Positions 8,198-16,108 of a stretch of DNA of 64,000 nucleotides are shown here, in pieces (within the stretch, counting starts at the first letter, position 1; each line of letters opens with the position of its first letter). The position numbers were made by a program, and so were the translations under genes. The notes under the pieces are model-generated. The model was not told the origin of the DNA, ran no database searches, and saw only the letters and a list, made by a program, of their open reading frames with translations. Origin of the DNA: Salinicola halophyticus (GTDB taxonomy: Bacteria > Pseudomonadota > Gammaproteobacteria > Pseudomonadales > Halomonadaceae); assembly GCF_003206695.1 (NCBI RefSeq), contig NZ_PZJN01000006.1, positions 117,333-181,332 on the forward strand. The letters run 5' to 3'.

Positions 8198-8653
8198 CTA
8201 CACCAGGCGTTGGCCGCGATAGTCCTGCCATGCTTCGGCCAACGGTGCCGCGAGACACTCTCGCAGATGGGCGGGCAGTGAATCGCGCGCCGTCTCGAAC
8301 GCCTCGAATTGGCGATTGTGCAACCAGCAGTAGGCCCAGGCACAGGCCTCGTCGTCGTCCCGGGGGCGGGGCTTTCCCGGCATCTGCACCAGCAGGAACA
8401 GCGACGTTCTCGCGGCCCAGCGCGGCGGGGTAGCGTCGCCGCTCCAGTGCGTCAGCGTGGCACCGTCCGGCGTCGATTCGGGCTCCCCCAGCTTGGCGAT
8501 GCGCGCCGTATCGGCCAGAATCATGGCCAGACGGTCGGGATCGGCCTGTCCCAGCAGGAGCCAGTGTCCGACCAGTTTCGAGTTGCCGGCCAACACCCGA
8601 GCGTAGAAGGGTCGAGGGGAAGCATTGTCCGCAAGGTCAGGCCGCTCGCACAT
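8198..8653 (-). CDS. Hypothetical protein, about 151 aa
   Basis: Not recognised. From the ATG at 8653 (a TTG three codons upstream is possible) it encodes about 151 residues. Tryptophan-rich segments include LTHWSGDATPPRWAARTSLFLLVQMPGKPRP and EACAWAYCWLHNRQFEAFE, the latter with a Cys/His-containing helix. No signal peptide or clear membrane segment. It is divergent from the patB-type aminotransferase gene with only 35 bases between start codons, so the promoters must overlap the genes or each other. Confidence 0.6.
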   Translation of the reverse strand: MCERPDLADNASPRPFYARVLAGNSKLVGHWLLLGQADPDRLAMILADTARIAKLGEPESTPDGATLTHWSGDATPPRWAARTSLFLLVQMPGKPRPRDDDEACAWAYCWLHNRQFEAFETARDSLPAHLRECLAAPLAEAWQDYRGQRLV

Positions 8654-8688
8654 GTTCGTCAATCCATTTCGATGATGAGATCACTATC

Positions 8689-9840
8689 GTGAACTTCGAT
8701 TTTGCCACGCGTATCGATCGCCGCCAGCACCCTACCAAGAAGTGGCAGCAGTACGATGAAGATGTCCTGCCGCTGTGGGTCGCCGACATGGACTTCCGCT
8801 CACCACCGGCCGTGCTCGACGCGCTCGAGTCGCGTGTCGAGCACGGCGTATTCGGCTACGGCGGGGTGCCGGAGAGTTTAAAGCAAGCGCTGAACGACTG
8901 GAGCCGACACCATTACGACTGGACGATCGACACCGCGTGGCAGCTGTGGGTGCCCGGTGTGGTTCCGGCGCTCAATCTGGCGGCGATGGCGTTCAGCGAG
9001 CCGGGCCAGGGCGTGCTCACCGCGACTCCGATCTATCCGCCGTTTCTGAGCGTGGCCGACAATGTCGGTCGCGAGGCGCAGACATTCGAACTGGCCGAAC
9101 CCGTGACAGCCGGCGGGCCCTGGCGGCTCGATCTCGAGGCGCTGGAGGCGGCGATCCAGCCCAATACTCGCGTGTTGCTATGGTGCCATCCGCATAACCC
9201 TACCGGGCGCGTGTGGAGTGCCGATGAGCTCGAGGGGCTCGCTAGACTGGCGGTGCGCCACGATCTGATCGTCGTTTCCGACGAGCTGCACTGCGATCTG
9301 ATTCTCGACCCTTCGCAGCCGCACCGTCCGCTCGGCCAGCTGTGCCCCGAGCTGGCGGATCGGCTGATCACGCTATGGGCACCGTCCAAGACGTTCAATA
9401 TTGCCGGGCTGTCGGCCGCCTGCGCGATCATTGCCGACGATGACCTGCGGCGGCGGTTCCAGGTCGCGGCTGCCGGCCTCATGCCCGGCGTCAACGTGCT
9501 CGGCTTGAGCGCATCGCTGGCGGCTTATACCGACTGCGAGGCGTGGCGTCAGGCGTTGCTGGGCGAGCTGCGAGACAACCTGGCCATGGTGGAAGCACAT
9601 GTTTCGCGCTGGCCGGGCGTCACGATGTCGACACCGGAGGCGACCTATCTGGCATGGCTGGACTTTCGTCACAGCGCGTTGGCCGATTCGCCGCAGCAGC
9701 ACCTGCTCGAGGAAGCACGGGTAGCGCTCTCCGACGGTGCCGATTTTGGCTGGCCCGGATTCGTTAGGCTCAACTTCGGCATGCCGCGGAGTTGGCTGGA
9801 GGAAGCACTGCTACGGCTGGATCGCCTGCTTTCCGATTGA
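8689..9840 (+). CDS. patB: MalY/PatB family PLP-dependent C-S lyase (cystathionine beta-lyase type)
   Basis: 383 residues of fold-type I aminotransferase architecture in the MalY/PatB group. Seen: N-terminal FDFATRIDRRQHPTKKW and LPLWVADMDFRSPPAVLDAL (group signature), the aspartate region VVSDELHCDLIL, and the PLP-lysine motif SKTFNIAGL. These enzymes cleave cystathionine and other C-S bonds to pyruvate, ammonia and a thiol; some double as aminotransferases or regulators. The short divergent spacer to the minus-strand hypothetical suggests shared control. A 10-bp palindromic hairpin follows the stop. Confidence 0.88.
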   Translation: MNFDFATRIDRRQHPTKKWQQYDEDVLPLWVADMDFRSPPAVLDALESRVEHGVFGYGGVPESLKQALNDWSRHHYDWTIDTAWQLWVPGVVPALNLAAMAFSEPGQGVLTATPIYPPFLSVADNVGREAQTFELAEPVTAGGPWRLDLEALEAAIQPNTRVLLWCHPHNPTGRVWSADELEGLARLAVRHDLIVVSDELHCDLILDPSQPHRPLGQLCPELADRLITLWAPSKTFNIAGLSAACAIIADDDLRRRFQVAAAGLMPGVNVLGLSASLAAYTDCEAWRQALLGELRDNLAMVEAHVSRWPGVTMSTPEATYLAWLDFRHSALADSPQQHLLEEARVALSDGADFGWPGFVRLNFGMPRSWLEEALLRLDRLLSD

Positions 9841-9854
9841 GACCCAAAAGATAT

Positions 9855-9880
9855 CCGGCGCCGAGAACGTTCGGCGCCGG
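9855..9880. terminator. Hairpin between convergent patB and cnoX
   Basis: Perfect 10-bp GC-rich stem (CCGGCGCCGA with TCGGCGCCGG) around loop GAACGT, placed between the two convergent stop codons. No strong T-run on either strand; probably a bidirectional transcription end or 3' stabiliser. Confidence 0.5.
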
Positions 9881-9886
9881 CTATCG

Positions 9887-9920
9887 TCGGGCGTGTTCAG
9901 TAATCGGGCATGTTCAGTAA
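9887..9920. repeat. 17-nt direct duplication including the cnoX stop
   Basis: Two adjacent 17-base copies differing at one base. On the minus strand each begins TTACTGA; the copy nearer the gene holds the last Tyr codon and stop (TAC TGA) of cnoX, the second lies just downstream. Confidence 0.85.
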
Positions 9921-10849
9921 AGCATGGCGAACAGTCGGCGGCGGTAGGTGACCGTCAGCGGATGCTCGGCACCCAGGGCGTCGAAAACCCGCAGTAATGT
10001 CTTGCGGGCGGCGTCTTCGCCATAGGCGCGGTCGCGCTTCATCACCGTCAGTAGCGCCTCGAGTCCGGTCTCGTACTGGCCGTCGGCGATCTGGCGCATG
10101 GCACGCTGATACTGGGCTTCGCTGTCGTCGCGTTCACCCAGCGCATCGATCTCGGCCTGACTCAAGGCCTCCTCGCCAAATTCGATACGCGCTCGCACGC
10201 CGCGTGCCTTCGCCGCATCGCGGTGTTCCGGCGGCAGATTATCGAGAATCTGCTTGGCCTCGTCGGTCCGGCCAGCGGCCACTCGTACGCCAGCGAGATC
10301 GATCTGGTAATCGTAATGTTCCGGATACTGCTGGATCAGTTCCTGATAGATCGCCTCGGCGGTGTCGGTGTCGCCAGAGGCCAGTGCCGCTTCGGCCATC
10401 TCTTCAGGGCTCTGCGACGCTTCGGCCGGCGCCTCGAGATACTTGCCCAGCCATTCACGTATCTGCTTCTCGGGTAGCGCGCCCTGAAACTGGTCGTAGA
10501 GCTGGCCCTGGGAAATCAATTTGACGTCCGGCACCGAGCGCACGCCCAGCTGCGAGGCGATCTGGGGGAAGGCCTCGGTATCGAGGCGCGCCAGCACGAA
10601 GGCCCCGGCATACTCTTTGGCGAGTTTCTCCAGCACCGGTTTCAGCGTCTGGCACGACTCGCTCGAATTGGCCCAGCTCTGCAGCAGCACCGGATGTTGC
10701 ATCGAACCATCGAGCACGACCTGCTGAAAGTTTTCCAGCGTGACGTCGACGATGACGTCTTCCGCGGCAACGGTGTTGCCGGCGCCATTCTGACGGCTTT
10801 CTTCGGGGCCGGTCAGCGGCTGTCCGGTACGTGGATCGACGATAGCCAT
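9914..10849 (-). CDS. cnoX: Co-chaperone/thioredoxin-TPR protein CnoX (YbbN)
   Basis: 311 residues: thioredoxin fold (about 35-135) followed by TPR-like helices (about 140-311). The redox motif aligns to SESC (S63-C66 in SWANSSESCQTLKP), as in E. coli CnoX where the first Cys is also lost, so classical disulfide reductase activity is not expected. CnoX acts as a chlorine-activated holdase that passes substrates to GroEL/ES and DnaK. The DUF3750 gene is divergent. The stop lies in a 17-nt duplication. Confidence 0.9.
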   Translation of the reverse strand: MAIVDPRTGQPLTGPEESRQNGAGNTVAAEDVIVDVTLENFQQVVLDGSMQHPVLLQSWANSSESCQTLKPVLEKLAKEYAGAFVLARLDTEAFPQIASQLGVRSVPDVKLISQGQLYDQFQGALPEKQIREWLGKYLEAPAEASQSPEEMAEAALASGDTDTAEAIYQELIQQYPEHYDYQIDLAGVRVAAGRTDEAKQILDNLPPEHRDAAKARGVRARIEFGEEALSQAEIDALGERDDSEAQYQRAMRQIADGQYETGLEALLTVMKRDRAYGEDAARKTLLRVFDALGAEHPLTVTYRRRLFAMLY

Positions 10850-10956
10850 GTGAAAAACCCTTGAAGTTCGATTCGAGATTGATGAGTGTTATGTGGGTCA
10901 TGAGACGCCGATTCAACCCCCGACGTTCGACTCACCCTTTGGAATCCGCTATCTCG

Positions 10957-11763
10957 ATGGATTTATCTCGCCTACTCAAGCGCACGCTGGTCTTCGTGCT
11001 GGCGCTCTTGCTCTTCATCGTCGTGCTGCTGTTGGGACCTGGCTACATGCTGGCTTCCCAGCAGGTACCGATGCATGCCGACTGGCAGGGCGCCGATCGT
11101 TCTTCGAGCGGATTGGCGCCGGATCCGGGAGAGGCTCGCGAGGCAGTCGTTCAGGTCTATGCGGCGCGCACCTTCGAGTGGCGCGGCGCATTCGGCGTGC
11201 ATACCTGGATCGCGACCAAGGCCGAGGGTGCCAGCCGCTATCGCGTCTATCAGGTACTGAGCTGGCGTCGGCCCACGGTGGAAACGGGCTATGCGCAGCC
11301 GGATCGCCAATGGTACGGCAATCCACCGACGCTGCTGGCGGATATCCGAGGAGACCAGGCGGCGAGGGCGATCGACGGGATCGAGCGTGTGGTACCCGAC
11401 TATCCTGATCCTGATCGTTACCGGATCTGGCCCGGACCCAATAGCAACACTTTCATCGCCTGGGTAGTGCGGCAGGTGCCCGAACTGTCGGTGGACTTTC
11501 CGCCCAACGCGATCGGCAAGGATTATCTCCCCGGACAGCTCGTGGCGCGAACGCCCACCGACACCGGCTACCAGCTATCGCTGGGCGGTCTGTTCGGCGT
11601 CATGCTGGCCTGGGACGAGGGCTTAGAGCTGGACCTGCTGGGGCTGACGGTCGGCGTCGACTGGCAGTCACCGGCGCTCAAGCTGCCCGGTATCGGCCGC
11701 GTTGGCATGGCGCAGCCTACCGGCAGTACCGGAGCGCGCGAAGTCGAGCAGGAGGTGCCGTAG
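10957..11763 (+). CDS. DUF3750 domain protein, membrane-anchored
   Basis: 268 residues from the ATG at 10957 (an in-frame upstream extension starts at 10861 but lacks sense). One strong transmembrane segment or signal anchor (residues about 9-35, RTLVFVLALLLFIVVLLLG), then a periplasmic domain with DUF3750 features: ARTFEWRGAFGVHTWIATK, YQVLSWRRP, IWPGPNSNTFIAWVVR and a late GLFGVMLAWDEGLELDLLGLTVGVD. The Gly/Cys-free HTW and NSNTF blocks recall a hydrolase-like site, but no function is established. The start codon has only a weak GGAA upstream. Confidence 0.8.
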   Translation: MDLSRLLKRTLVFVLALLLFIVVLLLGPGYMLASQQVPMHADWQGADRSSSGLAPDPGEAREAVVQVYAARTFEWRGAFGVHTWIATKAEGASRYRVYQVLSWRRPTVETGYAQPDRQWYGNPPTLLADIRGDQAARAIDGIERVVPDYPDPDRYRIWPGPNSNTFIAWVVRQVPELSVDFPPNAIGKDYLPGQLVARTPTDTGYQLSLGGLFGVMLAWDEGLELDLLGLTVGVDWQSPALKLPGIGRVGMAQPTGSTGAREVEQEVP

Positions 11764-11844
11764 CGCCATGTCACCGCGTTTCCGGCTCCCCTCTTTTGCC
11801 GATCATCTCTTGTTCGTCGCGCCGTGGCGCTCGTGGTCGCCGGG

Positions 11845-12783
11845 TCATTCGGTCGCGGCGGCCTGAGGAATCTCGTCGACCCCGGCACGGGCTTCGGCCT
11901 CGACGAAGACTCGCTTGACGCTCTCGTTTTTTTGCTTGATCTCGCTATCCAGCTTGGCAATGGTGCTTTCGATCCGCTCGGCGGGCGTGCCGCGGGCGAA
12001 ACGCACGCTGAGATTGACCAGGATGAAGTTCGGACCCATGTGCATGGTCAGCACCTCATTGACCCCTTCGACACCGTCGGCTTCGGCGGCAAGCTGGCGA
12101 ATGCTCTCGACGACGTGCGGATTGGCACTCTCGCCGATCAGCAGGCCTTTGGTCTCCATCGCCAGCCAGATCGCAGTACCGCCAAGGATCAGGCCGATGA
12201 TCACCGAGGCGATACCGTCGAACAGCAGAATGCCCGTCCACTGGGACAACGCCACGCCAGCCAGTGCCACCAGCAGGCCGAGCAGGGCGGCGGAGTCCTC
12301 GAAGATGACCACGAACATCGAGGGATCCTTGCCCCGGTGCACGGCCTCTACGTAGCTCCACTTGCCCTTGGTCTTGCGGAATTCATTGAGTGCGAAGGCC
12401 CAGGAGGCGCCCTCGAACAGAATGCCCAGCCCGAGCACGATATAGTTGACCAGTGGCGACTCGATCGGCTCGGGGTGGAGAATATGCATCACCCCCTCGT
12501 AGAGTGAGACGCCGGAGCCGACCGCAAAGATCAGCAGGGCGACCACGAAGCTCCAGAAATAGACTTCCTTGCCATGACCGAAGGGAAATTGCGGGCTGGG
12601 TGGCTGTTTGGCCCGTTTCATCCCGAACAGCAGCAAAACCTGATTGCCGGTGTCCACCACCGAGTGGATGCCTTCGGAAAGCATGGCCGAGCTGCCGGTG
12701 ATGGTGGCTGCGACGAACTTGCTGATCGCGATGAGCAAGTTGCCGCCCATGGCGGCGTAGATGACTGGTTTGGATTCCGCCAT
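11845..12783 (-). CDS. Cation diffusion facilitator family transporter
   Basis: 312 residues with six predicted transmembrane helices and a C-terminal cytoplasmic domain. Metal-site residues are visible in TM2 (SEGIHSVVDTGNQ) and TM5 (IFEDSAALLGLL). The shape (KRAKQPPSPQFPFGHGKEVYFWSF between helices) resembles the bacterial relatives of ZNT9/SLC30A9 rather than ZitB or FieF. CDF proteins exchange Zn2+, Fe2+, Mn2+ or similar for protons to lower cytoplasmic metal. The ion cannot be assigned from sequence. It lies downstream of, and on the same strand as, the dapE cluster, 49 bases from the 130-aa hypothetical's stop. Confidence 0.85.
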   Translation of the reverse strand: MAESKPVIYAAMGGNLLIAISKFVAATITGSSAMLSEGIHSVVDTGNQVLLLFGMKRAKQPPSPQFPFGHGKEVYFWSFVVALLIFAVGSGVSLYEGVMHILHPEPIESPLVNYIVLGLGILFEGASWAFALNEFRKTKGKWSYVEAVHRGKDPSMFVVIFEDSAALLGLLVALAGVALSQWTGILLFDGIASVIIGLILGGTAIWLAMETKGLLIGESANPHVVESIRQLAAEADGVEGVNEVLTMHMGPNFILVNLSVRFARGTPAERIESTIAKLDSEIKQKNESVKRVFVEAEARAGVDEIPQAAATE

Positions 12784-12832
12784 GTCATTGACTCCCTGTC
12801 AGATGGTTTGCAGTTCGGTAGGTACGCTGTGA

Positions 12833-13225
12833 TCAGCGACCCGAATCCGGCCAGTCGATGGTGTTTTCGCGGCCGTCCGGCAGAACCTGCCAGAAGCGGT
12901 CGGGGTCGTCACCGGGTTGCCAGCCGCCGAGAGAGCAGCGTGCCTCGCAGCCCAGTTCACGCGCGGCGTCGCGGGCGCAGTCGGTATCTCGCGGCCACGG
13001 CGTGGCGTCGCAATCGAACCACAGGCTGGCATAGCGGTCTGCCGCGCGCTCGACGAGCATGACGCCGATGGCGCGTTCGGCGCCCGCTGCCCTGCCGCGC
13101 CAGATTCCCTTGCCGGCGCGGTCGAGGGTCATCTCGCCATCGCCGAGCGCCTCGCGCAGCCACCGGGTGATGGCGTCGATATCGGCGACCGCCAGGTAGA
13201 TTTCGATATCAGGAAAACGCTCCAT
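12833..13225 (-). CDS. Hypothetical protein, 130 aa, downstream of dapE
   Basis: Not assigned to a family with confidence. Starting at the ATG at 13225 (MERFPDIEIYLAVADIDAI...), it has a repeated beta-alpha feel (IEIYLAVADIDAITRWL) and a closing block GWQPGDDPDRFWQVLPDGRENTIDWP. The N-terminal part recalls a vicinal-oxygen-chelate or glyoxalase-like half, but no metal-ligand set can be pointed out. The start lies 7 bases after the dapE stop with GAGGA upstream, so translation is likely coupled to dapE. Confidence 0.65.
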   Translation of the reverse strand: MERFPDIEIYLAVADIDAITRWLREALGDGEMTLDRAGKGIWRGRAAGAERAIGVMLVERAADRYASLWFDCDATPWPRDTDCARDAARELGCEARCSLGGWQPGDDPDRFWQVLPDGRENTIDWPDSGR

Positions 13226-13232
13226 GGGTTCC

Positions 13233-14405
13233 TCAGGCAAATAGCCGCTCGAGTGTGGCTTCGTAGATGCGGCTCAGGGTATCGAGGTCGTCGGCACGGA
13301 TGCGTTCGTTGACCTGGTGGATAGTGGCATTGACGGGACCCAACTCGATCACCTGTGTGCCCAGTGTAGCAATGAAGCGACCGTCGGACGTGCCGCCGGA
13401 AGTCGAGAGCGCCGGGCGGTGCCCGGTGATCGTCTCGCAGGCGTCCTGCGCGGCCTCGAGCAGCTCGCCCGCCGCGGTCAGGAAAGGCTCGCCGTTGAGC
13501 GTCCAGTCGAGCTGGTAGTCGAGTCCATGCGCGGCGAGCTTGTGCTCGACCCGCTCGCGCAGCTGATCCTGGGTGACTTCGCTTGAGTAGCGGAAGTTGA
13601 ACGTCACTTCCAGCTCGCCGGGAACGACATTGGTGGCGCCGGTCCCCGCATAGAGGTTGGAAATCTGGAAGCTGGTCGCCGGGAAGAAGTCGTTGCCGGC
13701 ATCCCACGGTTCGTTGACCAGCTCGGACAGCACTGGCAGCGCCTGGTGAATCGGATTGCGCGCCAGATGCGGATAGGCGACGTGGCCCTGAATGCCGCGC
13801 ACGCGCAGCACGCCGCCCAGCGACCCGCGGCGGCCGTTCTTGATCACGTCGCCGAGCTGTCGGGTCGAGGAGGGCTCGCCGACGATGCAGTAGTCCAACG
13901 GCTCGTGGCGCTCGCGCAGACGCTCGACGACCGCGCGGGTACCATGGATCGCGGGCCCTTCCTCGTCGGCCGTGATCAGGAAGGCGATCCGGCCGTGATG
14001 ATCGGGATGGGCGGCAACGAAGCGCTCGGCTGCCGTCACCATGGCCGCCAGACTGCCTTTCATGTCGGCGGCGCCGCGACCGCAGAGAAAGCCGGCGTCA
14101 TCGATGACCGGCTCGAACGGCGGATGATCCCATTCGCGCTCCGGGCCGCTGGGCACCACGTCGGTATGGCCGGCGAAGGCCAGCAGCGGGCCGTGCTGGC
14201 CGCGCGTCGCCCAGAAGTTTTCGATGCCGCCGATCGTCATCCGCTCGACCTGAAAGCCGATGCGCTCCAAACGTTCGATCATCAGTGTCTGACAGCCGTG
14301 ATCGTCCGGGGTCACCGACGGTCGCTCGAGCAGTTCGAGCGCCAGCGCCAGCGTGGCCGAGCGGGCGGTAGACGGTGACGCTATCGTCCGTGACGCTTGA
14401 GACAT
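13233..14405 (-). CDS. dapE: Succinyl-diaminopimelate desuccinylase
   Basis: 390 residues (E. coli 375). Dinuclear zinc M20 peptidase that removes succinate from N-succinyl-LL-DAP in lysine and peptidoglycan synthesis. Motifs: [11 protein letters not shown] (zinc His and catalytic Asp), [15 protein letters not shown] (bridging Asp), [12 protein letters not shown] (general-base Glu and zinc Glu), [11 protein letters not shown] near the C terminus. The ATG at 14405 is preferred over a 31-codon-longer frame because of GGAGAAAGG upstream; still about 15 residues longer than usual, so the true start could be slightly downstream. Follows dapD with 35 bases between. Confidence 0.95.
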   Translation of the reverse strand: MSQASRTIASPSTARSATLALALELLERPSVTPDDHGCQTLMIERLERIGFQVERMTIGGIENFWATRGQHGPLLAFAGHTDVVPSGPEREWDHPPFEPVIDDAGFLCGRGAADMKGSLAAMVTAAERFVAAHPDHHGRIAFLITADEEGPAIHGTRAVVERLRERHEPLDYCIVGEPSSTRQLGDVIKNGRRGSLGGVLRVRGIQGHVAYPHLARNPIHQALPVLSELVNEPWDAGNDFFPATSFQISNLYAGTGATNVVPGELEVTFNFRYSSEVTQDQLRERVEHKLAAHGLDYQLDWTLNGEPFLTAAGELLEAAQDACETITGHRPALSTSGGTSDGRFIATLGTQVIELGPVNATIHQVNERIRADDLDTLSRIYEATLERLFA

Positions 14406-14440
14406 GCCTTTCTCCAGGGCGGCCGACCGGCAGGGCCGGA

Positions 14441-15466
14441 TCAATTGTGAGCGTGAAGGGATTCGTTGAGAGCGACTGCACTCTTGTTGGTGCGGCACTC
14501 CAGGCGACCGGTCACCGAGTGTCGCATGAACAGCAGATCGTCCTGGCCCGCGAGTTCCCGGGCAGCGACCGTTTGGACCGCCTCGCCCCGATCGTCGAGC
14601 ACGGTGACCTTGGCGCCGGCCGTGACGTACAGCCCGGCTTCGACGGTGCAGCGGTCGCCCAGCGGGATGCCGAGGCCGGCGTTGGCGCCGACCAGGCAGT
14701 TTTCGCCGATCTTGATCACCACGTTGCCGCCGCCCGAGAGCGTTCCCATCGTCGAGCAGCCGGCGCCCAGATCCGAGCCCTTACCGACGAACACGCCAGC
14801 GGAGATACGGCCTTCGACCATGCCCGGGCCTTCGGTGCCGGCATTGAAGTTGCAGAAACCCTCATGCATGACCGTGGTGCCTTCGCCCAGGTGCGCGCCG
14901 AGACGCACGCGGGCGGTATCGCCGATGCGGATCCCTTTGGGCACGACGTAGTCGGTCATCTTGGGGAACTTGTCGACACAGTCCACGGAGAGCGGACGTC
15001 CGGCGAGACGGGCCTTGAGACGACGTGCCGGCAGCTCTTCGACATCGATGGCGCCTTCGTTGGTCCAGGCGATGTTCTTGAGCAGACCGAACATGCCGTC
15101 GAGCTTGACGCCATGGGGCTTGACCAGTCGATGAGAGAGCAGATGCAGCTTGAGATAGACCTCCGGCACGCTGGTCGGCGCGCGATCCTCATCCAGAAAG
15201 ACCGCAACCAGCGGGCGCTGCGCGTCGGCAAAGGCCTCGGCGATGTCGGCCTGATCGTCGTCACCGGCGTCGCGCAACGCCGTCGCGAGCTTGGCGGTGT
15301 GTTCCGGCAGAAAGCTGACGACGTCGGCGGCTTCGTCGGCGCCCAGCGCCTGGCGTGCGGCCGTTACGAGGTTGTCGTCGGGCTGGTGCAGCGGTGCCGG
15401 ATAGTAGATTTCGAGCCAGTCGCCCTGGCTGTTCTGGGTGCCGATTCCTAGCGCGAAGCTCAGCAT
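14441..15466 (-). CDS. dapD: Tetrahydrodipicolinate N-succinyltransferase, long form
   Basis: 341 residues. Transfers succinyl from succinyl-CoA to tetrahydrodipicolinate in lysine/DAP synthesis. Shows the left-handed beta-helix hexapeptide repeats (about 170-300), with [22 protein letters not shown] and [18 protein letters not shown]. The long N-terminal domain and these motifs match the Pseudomonas/actinobacterial type rather than the 274-residue E. coli type. Together with dapE it forms a lysine-branch pair on the minus strand, downstream of the ArsC-like gene. Confidence 0.95.
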   Translation of the reverse strand: MLSFALGIGTQNSQGDWLEIYYPAPLHQPDDNLVTAARQALGADEAADVVSFLPEHTAKLATALRDAGDDDQADIAEAFADAQRPLVAVFLDEDRAPTSVPEVYLKLHLLSHRLVKPHGVKLDGMFGLLKNIAWTNEGAIDVEELPARRLKARLAGRPLSVDCVDKFPKMTDYVVPKGIRIGDTARVRLGAHLGEGTTVMHEGFCNFNAGTEGPGMVEGRISAGVFVGKGSDLGAGCSTMGTLSGGGNVVIKIGENCLVGANAGLGIPLGDRCTVEAGLYVTAGAKVTVLDDRGEAVQTVAARELAGQDDLLFMRHSVTGRLECRTNKSAVALNESLHAHN

Positions 15467-15552
15467 CGCAGGTTCCTCATGATGGTCGAAAAGTCGTCGA
15501 GATCGTCAGTGCGGGCGGCATCGCTCGGGTCTCTCTCAAGAGACCAGCATGC

Positions 15553-15930
15553 TCAAGAGACCAGCGCGGCGTAGCGGTCGGCGTCGAATCCGACGATCAA
15601 GGTGTCTTCGCTGCCGCTCTCGGTATGCTGCCGGTCCGTTCGTTGCAGGATCGGGCGCTTGATCAGGGTCGGGTTGGCGAGCATCAGCTCACGGGCCCGC
15701 TCGGCGTCGAGTGGCTGCTTGTCCGCGGGGTCGAGCTGGCGCCAGGTGGTGCTGCGAGTATTGAGCAGCGTCTGCCAGTCGGCGCCGGCGAGGAAGGCAT
15801 CCAGTTGCCGTGGATCGAGGCCATCCTCGCGCAGATCGTGAAATCGATACGCCACGTCCATCGCATCGAGTTGGCGCCGGGCCTTGCGGCAGGTATCGCA
15901 GGTCTTGATGCCGTAAACGGTGATGGTCAT
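15553..15930 (-). CDS. ArsC/Spx-family protein (YffB-like)
   Basis: 125 residues with a thioredoxin-like fold and CxxC at C11-C14 (YGIKTCDTCRKARR). The conserved RSTTWRQL and KRPIL segments mark the ArsC/Spx/YffB group; the position between glnD and dapD is where gammaproteobacteria usually carry YffB. Glutathione-dependent thiol reductase activity was reported for Pseudomonas YffB; arsenate reductase is unlikely without an ars context. The ATG at 15930 is taken from family N termini (MTITVYGIK). Confidence 0.87.
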   Translation of the reverse strand: MTITVYGIKTCDTCRKARRQLDAMDVAYRFHDLREDGLDPRQLDAFLAGADWQTLLNTRSTTWRQLDPADKQPLDAERARELMLANPTLIKRPILQRTDRQHTESGSEDTLIVGFDADRYAALVS

Positions 15931-16108
15931 GTCACGAGCCCGTTGTGCGCTTCTCAGAAAGCGGCCGATTATAGGCGCCCGCGGACGGGAGCTCAAAAAA
16001 TCGTCAGAAACGACGGTTGATATGACAGCAGACGGCCCGAAGAAACGCTGCCAAGAACAGCGCCCGCCCATGGCGGCGAACAGACGGCTTCGCTGCCGCG
16101 ACGGCATG

